Below, in pieces: positions 52,916 through 60,841 of a stretch of DNA of 64,000 bases. Made by a program: the position numbers and the translations under genes. This DNA comes from Chloroflexota bacterium (GTDB lineage Bacteria; Chloroflexota; UBA11872), in assembly GCA_022825895.1 (NCBI GenBank), contig JAJDVX010000041.1, forward strand, positions 19,324-83,323, in the 5' to 3' direction. The notes beneath the pieces were generated by a model, which worked only from the letters and a program-made list of their open reading frames with translations, was not told the origin of the DNA and searched no databases. Position 1 is the first letter of the stretch. Every line of letters starts with the position of its first letter.

Positions 52916-53817
52916 GTCAGCGCCGCTGGCAGTCCATAGGCGGGCCGGGCCCGCAGCACGCCCTGAACAATGGCGGCCGAAAACGCCTCGGCCGCGGTGT
53001 GGCCAACAGCGGTGAGGTCGAAGTCCCGGTTACGGGTGCCCAGTGCCACCGCAAAAATCGCGTCGCCGTCGTTCATGCCGTGGCTCGGGCGCACGGCTCG
53101 CGCCAGGCCGTCGTGTGACATTTCGGCGACTTTCTGGAGCTGCCAGCGTTCCAGCATGGCATTCACGGCCACGATGCCAATCGTGGTGTTCTGTCCAGGA
53201 CCGCGGTGGGTCGGGCTTGAAGCCGCGGCCAGTTGACTCCCGCTGCTTGGGTCATACACGGCGCCCGCCGGATTCACGACTGCAAGGGCGGCCGCCTCGA
53301 TATCCCCGTTGCGCGATACCGCGCTGCCGAGGCCGCCCTTGAGGCGACCAGCACCGAATCCGATGGTGGCCCCGGTTCCCGCCCCCACGTTGCCTTGGGG
53401 AACGGGACGCCTGGTTGCCGCGGTGGCGGCCTCCTCGCCCGAGACGGCATTTGGCCGGACTGATGGGTCCCCGACCGACAAGTCGTAGATCACGGCGGCG
53501 GGAACGATGGGCACCGGGCCGGCTGCGGTTGGAAACCCCCGATGCCGTGCTTCCAAGAACCTCATCACGCCATCGGCCGCGGATAATCCAAAGGCGCTTC
53601 CTCCGGTCAGAAGAATGGCGTCGGCGTGGCCTACCAGCCCGCCCGGATGCAGCGCGTCGGTCTCGCGAGTCCCGGGAGCCGACCCGCGAACATCGACGGC
53701 AGCGGGCACGGCGCGCTCGAAGAGCACCACCGTACAGCCGGTGCCGGCATCGGCGTCTGTCCAGTGTCCAACCCGCACGCCTGCCAGTGCGGTAAGCGTT
53801 GAATTCTCGTCAGCCAC
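52912..53817 (-). CDS. P1-family (DmpA/S58) peptidase
   Basis: 301 residues from GTG 53817. The N-terminal-nucleophile fold is shown by G-V-R-V-G-H-W, L-L-T-G-G-S-A-F-G-L-x-A-A-D-G, G-N-V-G-A-G-T-G-A and R-L-K-G-G-L-G-S-A, with the conserved N-T-T-I-G and D-G-x-A-R-A-V-R-P-x-H near the C-terminus. Members self-cleave into two chains and act on N-terminal residues or beta-amino acids. No signal peptide seen; cytosolic. Co-transcribed with the SAM hydrolase. Confidence 0.88.
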   Translation of the reverse strand: MADENSTLTALAGVRVGHWTDADAGTGCTVVLFERAVPAAVDVRGSAPGTRETDALHPGGLVGHADAILLTGGSAFGLSAADGVMRFLEARHRGFPTAAGPVPIVPAAVIYDLSVGDPSVRPNAVSGEEAATAATRRPVPQGNVGAGTGATIGFGAGRLKGGLGSAVSRNGDIEAAALAVVNPAGAVYDPSSGSQLAAASSPTHRGPGQNTTIGIVAVNAMLERWQLQKVAEMSHDGLARAVRPSHGMNDGDAIFAVALGTRNRDFDLTAVGHTAAEAFSAAIVQGVLRARPAYGLPAALT

Positions 53818-53889
53818 CCGCCGCTCCGGACTCTCGAAATTGTGGACTGATTGTCACAGACGCGCCGCCGCGCCCGCATAGAATCGCTC

Positions 53890-55167
53890 ATGGCGCGACG
53901 TTTTTCGCGGCGAATGTTCGTCACCGGGGCGGCGATCGTAGCTTCCGCTTGCGGCGCGGCGGTTCAGTCTGCCGATGTGCCTGAGGCGTTGGTGGTTGCG
54001 GCAGGCGACGAACCGAGTGTCGACCTTCGGACCACCGCGGTCAGCAATCGTCAGCTGCGAGCGAGTCTGATGGCCGACGCAACACGACTGGCTCGCATGG
54101 ATGCATCGTCTTCGTTGCGAGCGTCGGACCTGGGTGCGGCGCTGATTCGCTCCATCGGTGAGACTGGCCTGGATGCCGAACGCCGGGAATTCCTGGCCGC
54201 TGGTCGCGGCCTCCCATCCGTAAGCCTTCGAGTTGATGGTGACTTCTATCTCGCCGCGGGCATGATCTACTCGGCCATCGGTGTGGTCGAGGGACCGCTG
54301 CTCGAGGCCGAAGTCGACGACGAAGGAGTGCTTCGCGGATCGGGTTACGACGGCGCCGTCGTGCTTGTAGCTCGCGGCGTCACGCCCTTTCGTGTCATTG
54401 GCCGGCTGCTTGAGGACGCCGGCGCCGCCGCCGTCATCGTGTACAACAATCGGCCGGGTCTGCTCTACGGCACCCTCAGCCAGCCATCGGAGATTCCGGT
54501 GGCTTCCGTGACGGAGGAAGCTGGCAAAGAACTGGTCGAGCGCCTGGGAGACGGTGAGGCCCGGGCCGTCGTGGATGTCTCGGCGCCACCTCGGTCGTTC
54601 GAGGGCGCTAATGTGATTGGGCATCGGGCAGGGCCGTTGCGGCGTCAGATTGTGGTCACCACGCCGGCCGACGCTCACCTGGGCAAGTACTCGGACGGCG
54701 GCAACGCCGATGGGCTTGCGCTGTTGCTCGCGCTGGCACGCCACGTTGACGACGTACAGCCCACGCATTCCATCAGCTTTGTCGCGTTTGACGGCACGCA
54801 TCGTGGATACGTGGGCAGCCGCTGGTACCTGGCGCACCTGTCGGAAGACGAGCGTGAGTCTATCGACGGCGTTCTCGCATTTGATCGACCGGGACGCTCG
54901 CGACCTCTGCACGTTGGCGCCTCGGCCACCCTGACCCCGCTGATCGATCAGCGACTCGAGGCCAGTGGTACCGACCTGAGGGTGATGCCTGACTTCGGCG
55001 TCGGGCGCGGCGACCACGACGTGTTTTCCGCCCACGGGGTTCCGTACGTTTTCCTTACTCGCCCCGGACCTGGTGAGATCTCAGCGGATCACCTTGTTCG
55101 TGCATTCGAGGTTGCCACCGCCGCGCTCGACGTGATGGATGGCCTGGATTCGAGCGCCGCGCCCTAG
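53890..55167 (+). CDS. Tat lipoprotein with PA domain and degenerate M28 peptidase domain
   Basis: 425 residues. ATG 53890 gives M-A-R-R-F-S-R-R-M-F-V-T-G then V-A-S-A-C, a twin-arginine signal with lipobox; a frame from 53851 would bury it. Residues about 120-225 form a protease-associated (PA) domain (D-G-A-V-V-L-V-A-R-G, A-G-A-A-A-V-I-V-Y-N-N). Residues about 240-420 follow the M28 aminopeptidase layout. However, the metal residues of G-A-H-x-D and the glutamate pair of A-F-D-x-E-E are replaced (A-F-D-G-T-H); only a late G-D-H-D-V-F is kept. Probably not an active peptidase of the usual kind. Stop shared with convergent mazG as CTAG. Confidence 0.7.
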   Translation: MARRFSRRMFVTGAAIVASACGAAVQSADVPEALVVAAGDEPSVDLRTTAVSNRQLRASLMADATRLARMDASSSLRASDLGAALIRSIGETGLDAERREFLAAGRGLPSVSLRVDGDFYLAAGMIYSAIGVVEGPLLEAEVDDEGVLRGSGYDGAVVLVARGVTPFRVIGRLLEDAGAAAVIVYNNRPGLLYGTLSQPSEIPVASVTEEAGKELVERLGDGEARAVVDVSAPPRSFEGANVIGHRAGPLRRQIVVTTPADAHLGKYSDGGNADGLALLLALARHVDDVQPTHSISFVAFDGTHRGYVGSRWYLAHLSEDERESIDGVLAFDRPGRSRPLHVGASATLTPLIDQRLEASGTDLRVMPDFGVGRGDHDVFSAHGVPYVFLTRPGPGEISADHLVRAFEVATAALDVMDGLDSSAAP

Positions 55168-56441
55168 GATCTCAAGCCTACGGTTCGCGGTTGGCCTTTA
55201 GGTTCGCGGCCGAACTGCCCATCCTGACCGCGATCATGGTTGCTCGACCATCGGTCTCGCAGCCGAGCGTTTGCATCTCGTAGCGCCATGTCCAGGTTGA
55301 TGTCCGCCGCGTCGGCACGACCGGCCACCCACAACAGGGCATCGCCCAGTGATTTCGCGTCGTTTCCCGATGTCAGCGCCGCGACGGTCTTTACTTGTAC
55401 GTCCGACGAGTCCTGGCGATTGCCGGCGCGGCGGAGGGCGCGGACGGCTGCGTGCGCAAACGCCAGGCTGGGCAGCGAATCCGGCAGGCCTTCCAGTGGG
55501 CCTGATTCACTATCGTGCTCCCGGGCCTTGATCTGGGCCCATGACTTACCCAGGTCCTCAAGTTCTTCGAACGGTACGTCGCCGAAGACGTGGGGATGTC
55601 GACGAATCATCTTGGCGCTGATGGCTGCGATGACGTCCGGCCAGTCGAAGCCGCCACGCTGCCGGGCGATTTCCGCGTGAAGCACAAGGTTCAAGAGTAC
55701 GTCGCCGAACTCGTCGGCCATGGCGCGGTCATCCCTCTGCTCGATGGCGACCAGAGCTTCGTGCGCTTCCTCCACCAGGTACGGTCGCAGCGTCGTGTGC
55801 GTTTGGCTCTTGTCCCAGGGGCAGCCGCCAGGACCACGCAATCGACGTGCAATGTCGAGGAGCGTGTTGGTATCGCGGAGACTCGATTGCTCAGTCGGAA
55901 GTGCTCGCAACGATATTGGGAATGTCAGAGGATCTGCTGATTCGCCCGTGCGCCACCGCGCGGATGACCACGGCCTGATTTCGATGATCGCTTCCGGCCC
56001 GTAAGCGGCGAGGAGGCGACGCCGCCAAGCATTCAGTTGGCAATCGTCGGCGATGCCCCGCACCAGGGTCTGCATCCCGGGCGCGGGCCGCCAGTCCATG
56101 GCGGCTGACCCGGTCACCGTGGGGCCCTCGATGGCTGGCGCGGATTCCGGTCCAACGGTCAGCGATATGGTCCCCCGGTCTGCCAACCTCTGGAGAACGG
56201 CAACAGCCGGATCATCGTCGGAACCGAGGCCCGGTGCCAGGTAGAGGATGTGCGTGGCTGCCAAGTCGGCAAGTGCGCGTGCCCAGGCCTCGACGTTCGA
56301 CGGCGCTGGCATCCGCGCGGCACTTGGGACGCCAGCAATGGTGGTCCACGACGCAACTGTCTCCGACGGTGTTGGTGCCGCGCCCGCGAGTGGATTGCCA
56401 GTCCCGTCCCCAACAAACGCCACCCGTACGGCGACTCTCAT
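55164..56441 (-). CDS. mazG: MazG nucleotide pyrophosphohydrolase with methylase-like N-terminus
   Basis: 425 residues from ATG 56441; ATG 56474 would add 11 residues but leave almost no leader after the -10 at 56485-56490. The MazG domain begins near residue 220 with R-L-R-G-P-G-G-C-P-W-D-K-x-Q-T-H, then E-E-A-H-E-A-L and D-E-F-G-D-V-L-L-N. This Mg-binding EExxE/ExxD helix pair hydrolyses NTPs to NMP and pyrophosphate. The first 200 residues fit the order of a tetrapyrrole-methylase domain (V-G-D-G-T-G-N-P-L near the start, I-L-Y-L-A-P-G) as in YabN, but are strongly worn down. Stop shared with the convergent M28-like gene. Confidence 0.88.
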   Translation of the reverse strand: MRVAVRVAFVGDGTGNPLAGAAPTPSETVASWTTIAGVPSAARMPAPSNVEAWARALADLAATHILYLAPGLGSDDDPAVAVLQRLADRGTISLTVGPESAPAIEGPTVTGSAAMDWRPAPGMQTLVRGIADDCQLNAWRRRLLAAYGPEAIIEIRPWSSARWRTGESADPLTFPISLRALPTEQSSLRDTNTLLDIARRLRGPGGCPWDKSQTHTTLRPYLVEEAHEALVAIEQRDDRAMADEFGDVLLNLVLHAEIARQRGGFDWPDVIAAISAKMIRRHPHVFGDVPFEELEDLGKSWAQIKAREHDSESGPLEGLPDSLPSLAFAHAAVRALRRAGNRQDSSDVQVKTVAALTSGNDAKSLGDALLWVAGRADAADINLDMALRDANARLRDRWSSNHDRGQDGQFGREPKGQPRTVGLRS

Positions 56442-56483
56442 CGGTGAGAACTCAGTTTGACTGTGTGGCGCCATGCGCTGCGA

Positions 56484-56490
56484 TATTCTA
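56484..56490. promoter_or_regulatory. Symmetric -10 element between mazG and gcvH
   Basis: TATTCTA at 56484-56490 reads TAGAATA on the minus strand. Plus-strand initiation near 56496 gives gcvH a 30-nt leader; minus-strand initiation near 56478 gives mazG a 37-nt leader to ATG 56441. A TTGACT at 56457-56462 lies 19-21 nt upstream on the plus side, longer than ideal. Confidence 0.35.
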
Positions 56491-56525
56491 GTTCTTAGCC
56501 CTGATTGCTAATCCCCGGTGAGTTC

Positions 56526-56912
56526 ATGTACCCGGACGACCTAGGCTATACAAGCGAGCACGAGTGGGTTCGCGCCGACGGCGACCACTGGCTCGTTGGC
56601 ATCACCGCGTATGCGCAGGAAGAGCTGGGGGATGTCGTCTACGTTGAACTACCGACGCCGGGGGAGAGCTTTGCCGCGGGCGACGAATTCGGGACGGTCG
56701 AGTCGGTCAAGGCCGTCTCGCCCCTCTACGTCCCAATGTCAGGCGAGATCCTCGAAGTGAACGAGGATCTCGAAGCGCAGCCCGAACTCATCAACGAAGA
56801 GCCATATGCCGCCGGCTGGATGATCCGGCTGGCCGCGAGCGATCCGAGCGAGCGCGACGCCCTGCTCGACGCTCAGGCGTACCAACAGTTCGTGAATGAG
56901 CTACGCGCCTAA
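56526..56912 (+). CDS. gcvH: Glycine cleavage system H protein
   Basis: 128 residues from ATG 56526 with a GGTGAG site; TTG 56505 would add seven residues and is less usual. The lipoyl carrier moves the aminomethyl group between the P, T and L proteins. Opening Y-P-D-D-L-G-Y-T-S-E-H-E-W-V and the lipoylated lysine in E-S-V-K-A-V-S are intact. It overlaps gcvPA by 17 nt. gcvT, normally adjacent, is absent. Confidence 0.96.
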   Translation: MYPDDLGYTSEHEWVRADGDHWLVGITAYAQEELGDVVYVELPTPGESFAAGDEFGTVESVKAVSPLYVPMSGEILEVNEDLEAQPELINEEPYAAGWMIRLAASDPSERDALLDAQAYQQFVNELRA

Positions 56913-58251
56913 TACCGACGCCGACCGCGCGGCCATGCTGCGCACAGTCGGCGTTGAATCGATAGACGATCTCTTTGTAGACATCCCGGTCCGGCACCGC
57001 GATCCAACGCTGGACTTGCCGCCGGCGCTTCCCGAGACCGATGTCATCCGCCATTTGGGACAGCTCGGCGCGCTGAATGCGACGTCGGACGACCTGCCGT
57101 CATTCCTGGGTGCGGGGTTTTATCGACACTTCGTTCCGGCTCTCGTGGATCAGCAATTGCTGCGGTCGGAGTGGTACACGGCCTACACGCCGTACCAGCC
57201 GGAAATGGCGCAGGGCACGTTGCAGGCCATGTATGAATTCCAGTCACTCGTCTGCGACTTGACCGGCATGGAAGTCTCGAACGCCTCGCTGTACGACGGC
57301 GCATCGGCGTTGGCCGAGGCCATTCTCCTGTGTCGTGGTCTGACAAGGCGCCCGCGCGTCGTCATTGCCGAAACCGTGCATCCGGCGTATCGGGACGTTG
57401 CAGCCACCTACACCAGCGCCCTCGATGTCGATCTCCAGGTCGTGCCGGCCGCCTCCCGCAACGGAACCAGTGTCAGGCCCAACATTGAGCCGCTGGTCGA
57501 GGCCATTGACGACCAGACGAGTTGCGTCGTCATCCAGCGCCCGGATTTCCTGGGGATGGTGGTCGACGTCGATCCAATCGTCCAGGCCGCTCGCCGCCAC
57601 GGCGCCCGGGTCGTTGTCGTCGTCGGCGATCCGGTTTCTCTCGGGTTATTGGTTCCGCCCGGCGATCTGGGCGCCGACATCGTGGTGGGCGAGCTCCGGT
57701 CACTGGCAGGTCCCCCGGCCTACGGCGGACCGGGCGCCGGCATGTTCGCCGTCAGGTCCCAGTTGATTCGCCGCGTCCCTGGACGAATCGCCGGACGTAC
57801 GGTGGACCTGGACGGCAAGGACGCGTTCGTGCTGACCCTGCAGACCCGCGAACAGCACATCCGCCGCGAACGCGCGACATCCAACATTACGACCAACCAG
57901 GCACTGGTGATCCTGGGCGCAACCATCTCGCTCAGCGCGCTGGGCCGTCGCGGTCTCCGCGAAATCGCGGAGCAATCCCTGACCGCGGCTCACCACGCGG
58001 CCGAAGCTCTGGCCGGCGCCGGAGCCGTGATCGCCACCGACGCCCCGTATTTCAACGAATTCGCCGTGCATGCACCCCAGGGTGCCGCAGCCCGGCTTGA
58101 CCGTCTCCGCAGGGATGGCAACGTGTTGGCGGGCGTGGATCTTGGCTGCGTGTCCTCCCGGTTCAACGATCTGATTCTCGTGGCCGCCACGGAACTCACA
58201 ACCGCCAGCGATGTCGACGCGTTGGCCGCGGCCTGGGCTCGAACCCGATGA
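56896..58251 (+). CDS. gcvPA: Glycine decarboxylase (P protein) subunit 1
   Basis: 451 residues from ATG 56896. It is the half of the split P protein without the PLP lysine, completing the active site of GcvPB. F-L-G-A-G-F-Y-R-H-F-V-P, Y-T-P-Y-Q-P-E-M-A-Q-G-T-L-Q and N-A-S-L-Y-D-G-A-S-A are signature blocks. ATGA overlap with gcvPB shows paired translation of a two-subunit enzyme. Normal length. Confidence 0.96.
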   Translation: MSYAPNTDADRAAMLRTVGVESIDDLFVDIPVRHRDPTLDLPPALPETDVIRHLGQLGALNATSDDLPSFLGAGFYRHFVPALVDQQLLRSEWYTAYTPYQPEMAQGTLQAMYEFQSLVCDLTGMEVSNASLYDGASALAEAILLCRGLTRRPRVVIAETVHPAYRDVAATYTSALDVDLQVVPAASRNGTSVRPNIEPLVEAIDDQTSCVVIQRPDFLGMVVDVDPIVQAARRHGARVVVVVGDPVSLGLLVPPGDLGADIVVGELRSLAGPPAYGGPGAGMFAVRSQLIRRVPGRIAGRTVDLDGKDAFVLTLQTREQHIRRERATSNITTNQALVILGATISLSALGRRGLREIAEQSLTAAHHAAEALAGAGAVIATDAPYFNEFAVHAPQGAAARLDRLRRDGNVLAGVDLGCVSSRFNDLILVAATELTTASDVDALAAAWARTR

Positions 58252-59705
58252 CCGACGAACCCCTGATCTACGACCTGTCCAGTCCGGGACGGCGAGGCGT
58301 GCGTTCGCCGCTGCCGCAATTCGATCCCGTTGATCCTGGCGACGTGTTGCCATCTTCGGAGCTTCGATCCGACTTGCCGTTGCCCGAAGCTTCCGAAATC
58401 GACGTCATGCGCCATTTCCTCCGTCTGTCGCACAAGAACCACAGCGTGGATACGGCCATGTATCCGCTCGGTTCCTGCACCATGAAGTACAACCCCAAGG
58501 TCAACGAGGTCACGGCGCGCACCCCCGGACTGGCCGACATTCACCCCTATCAGCCGCCCGAAACGGCTCAGGGCGCATTGGAGTTGATCTTCGAGCTCGA
58601 GGCCTTGCTGGCCGCGATTACCGGCTTCCCGGCCGTCTCCACCCAGCCCGCCGCCGGTTCGCAGGGCGAACTTTGCGGATTGCTCAGCATCCTGGCCTGG
58701 CATGAGTCGCGCGGGGAGACCCGAAGCCAGGTCTTGGTGCCGGACTCCGCGCATGGCACCAATCCCGCCACCGGAACCATGAGTGGCCTTGAGGTCATCA
58801 GCCTGCCCACCGCCGACGACGGCGGCATCGACTTGCAGAACCTCAAGGAGAGTCTTGGCCCAAGCGTTGCAGCCATCATGCTCACGCTGCCGAGCACCCT
58901 GGGCCTGTTCGAACGCCGCATTGTGGAGGTCGTTGAGTTGGTTCACGCCGCGGGCGCGCAGGTCTACTGCGACGGCGCCAACATGAACGCCATGTTGGGC
59001 CGCGTGCGTCCCGCCGACCTGGGCATTGACGTGATGCACCTGAATTTACATAAGACATTCAGCACGCCGCATGGTGGTGGCGGTCCGGGTGCCGGGGCTC
59101 TCGCCGTACAGGCTCACCTGGAACCGTTCCTGCCTGAACCGCGCGTGGTTCGAAACGGTGGCACCTTTGCGCTGGCGGAGCCGTCGCCCACCAGCATCGG
59201 CCGCGTGCACAGCCACCTCGGCAACTTCGGCAACCTCGTGCGCGCCTACACTTACATCCGCTCGCTGGGCGCCGAAGGCTTGCGCGAAGCCGCCGATGAC
59301 GCCGTGCTCAACGCCAACTACCTGCGCGCCTCGCTGTCGGACGACTACGACCTGCCCTATAACCGCATCTGCATGCACGAAGTTGTGCTGGCCGGCACCC
59401 GCCAACGGCGCCTGGGTGTGCGAACGCTCGATATCGCCAAGCGGCTCATTGACTACGGCATTCACCCGCCCACGATCTATTTCCCGATCATCGTGGACGA
59501 GGCCTTGATGATCGAGCCCACCGAGACCGAGTCGCGCGAATCGCTCGACAACTTCATCGACGTCATGCGCCGCATCGCCCGCGAAGCCGAATCCGAGCCC
59601 GACAGGCTCCACGACGCCCCCGTCAACGCTCCGGTCCGCCGCCTTGACGAAGTCACCGCCAACCGCCGCCCCAACGTCCGGCGCGTCCCGAAAAGCGGCG
59701 ATTAG
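58248..59705 (+). CDS. gcvPB: Glycine decarboxylase (P protein) subunit 2, PLP-bearing
   Basis: 485 residues from ATG 58248. It decarboxylates glycine and passes the aminomethyl group to GcvH. Y-P-L-G-S-C-T-M-K-Y-N-P-K, D-S-A-H-G-T-N-P-A-T, and the PLP lysine Lys269 in L-H-K-T-F-S-T-P-H-G-G-G-G-P-G are present. The C-terminal tail is Arg/Pro-rich and slightly long. It ends 97 nt before the convergent deacetylase gene. Confidence 0.96.
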   Translation: MTDEPLIYDLSSPGRRGVRSPLPQFDPVDPGDVLPSSELRSDLPLPEASEIDVMRHFLRLSHKNHSVDTAMYPLGSCTMKYNPKVNEVTARTPGLADIHPYQPPETAQGALELIFELEALLAAITGFPAVSTQPAAGSQGELCGLLSILAWHESRGETRSQVLVPDSAHGTNPATGTMSGLEVISLPTADDGGIDLQNLKESLGPSVAAIMLTLPSTLGLFERRIVEVVELVHAAGAQVYCDGANMNAMLGRVRPADLGIDVMHLNLHKTFSTPHGGGGPGAGALAVQAHLEPFLPEPRVVRNGGTFALAEPSPTSIGRVHSHLGNFGNLVRAYTYIRSLGAEGLREAADDAVLNANYLRASLSDDYDLPYNRICMHEVVLAGTRQRRLGVRTLDIAKRLIDYGIHPPTIYFPIIVDEALMIEPTETESRESLDNFIDVMRRIAREAESEPDRLHDAPVNAPVRRLDEVTANRRPNVRRVPKSGD

Positions 59706-59771
59706 GGTTCGGTGCAGAGTTTGCGTGCCGGTCCAATTGCCCTCGCAAGCCCTTGCGCCGGTCGTTGATCT

Positions 59772-59803
59772 GCTGCCCGACGCGTCGACTAGGGTGCGGC
59801 AGC
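59772..59803. terminator. Possible hairpin between convergent gcvPB and deacetylase genes
   Basis: GCTGCC (59772-59777) and GGCAGC (59798-59803) pair around a 20-nt loop containing the palindrome CGACGCGTCG (59778-59787). No U-tract on either strand, so termination is uncertain; the right arm touches the deacetylase stop codon. Confidence 0.25.
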
Positions 59804-60684
59804 TAGTTCACGGCCCGCCAGACGCGCTGCAACTCGCGGTAACCGATGATCTGGATGCCTTCTTCATCCACGATCCGCGCGGCTTCCGCGGACACGGCGA
59901 CATCAAAGTCGGACTGCCGGCCCTCCGGCGTGCCGGTGACACCCGGGACTCTTGGATCGGCCATCACGGCCCGCAGCTCGTCGGTAGCTATGCCGGGGTG
60001 AAGTGCCCATTCGCTCAGGCCGGCCGGTAACTCTCGCAGCTTCGTGGCCAACGCCGCGACTTTCTGTTCAGGCGGAATCCGGCCTGAGTCGAGCACGCCG
60101 TGCTCGGCGGCTGGCAATCCTTGCTCCAGTAGGCTCCGCACCAGGTGGGGCGACCCTGCTCGCATAGCCAGCCCATATTCGCGCGCCAGGCGGAACACCA
60201 GATCGAAGATGTCGTCTCGAAACTCATGCGGACCGTAGTGCGTGTCCAGGTGGGTGGGCTGGATCCCAAGTGACCTGACGGCCTCGATCTGAGCTCGAAA
60301 CTCCGTCTCCAACTCAGCGATGTCGGCCGTCGCCAGAAGGTGCTCGAACCGGTCGTCACCGAAGAAATACCCGGACTCATCCAGCAGCGATGAAACTTCC
60401 GCCGGCGGGGCCAGCGGGCCCCAGCGGTAGTGCCGGTATTCGGAAACGACGGTCAGGTGTACGGCAAACGACACCTCTGGATGCCGTCGCAGAAACGCAG
60501 CTGCATGCAAACACCAGGGCGTCGATGCCATCAGCGAGCACGAACTCACAATGCCCTCGGTAATCGACCGGATGGCCCCGAGGTTCTGACCATGGCACAT
60601 GCCGAAGTCATCGGCATTGACGATCAGCAAGCGGGCGTCGGCGGGGTGCCCAAGCAACTCATTGGCTCCTGGAACGCCTGCCAT
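59803..60684 (-). CDS. YdjC/ChbG-family carbohydrate deacetylase
   Basis: 293 residues from ATG 60684. The family removes acetyl groups from chito- or other amino-sugar oligosaccharides with a divalent metal. The metal site is visible as V-N-A-D-D-F-G near residue 22, F-A-V-H-L-T and T-H-L-D-T-H-Y. There is no signal peptide, so it acts inside the cell. It is divergent from iolD, with a 157-nt gap containing a TATGAT. The substrate is unknown; a link with inositol catabolism is not implied by sequence. Confidence 0.85.
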   Translation of the reverse strand: MAGVPGANELLGHPADARLLIVNADDFGMCHGQNLGAIRSITEGIVSSCSLMASTPWCLHAAAFLRRHPEVSFAVHLTVVSEYRHYRWGPLAPPAEVSSLLDESGYFFGDDRFEHLLATADIAELETEFRAQIEAVRSLGIQPTHLDTHYGPHEFRDDIFDLVFRLAREYGLAMRAGSPHLVRSLLEQGLPAAEHGVLDSGRIPPEQKVAALATKLRELPAGLSEWALHPGIATDELRAVMADPRVPGVTGTPEGRQSDFDVAVSAEAARIVDEEGIQIIGYRELQRVWRAVN

Positions 60685-60757
60685 TTCAGTTCTCCCGCAT
60701 GCCGCTGTCGCTCTCCGTTACCGCGTCTGACCACCCCGGAGTCGAGGCCGATTCTCG

Positions 60758-60763
60758 TATGAT
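60758..60763 (+). promoter_or_regulatory. Possible -10 box of the iol operon
   Basis: TATGAT, giving a start near 60770 and a leader of about 70 nt to iolD, which has an AGAGGGGAA ribosome binding region. No good -35 at the right distance, so this may be an activator-dependent promoter or a chance match. Confidence 0.3.
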
Positions 60764-60841
60764 TCCGCTTGAGTTCGCAGGTCGTGCGCGGCCGCGTTTG
60801 CGCTTGGCACCGCCGCCGAATCTAGCAGAGGGGAACTTCTG

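Noticed and set aside
53817..53890. A strong divergent promoter between the P1 peptidase and the M28-like gene
   Set aside because: A TAGAAT at 53879-53884 lies too close to the ATG at 53890 and lacks a -35 at proper distance; not good enough to call.
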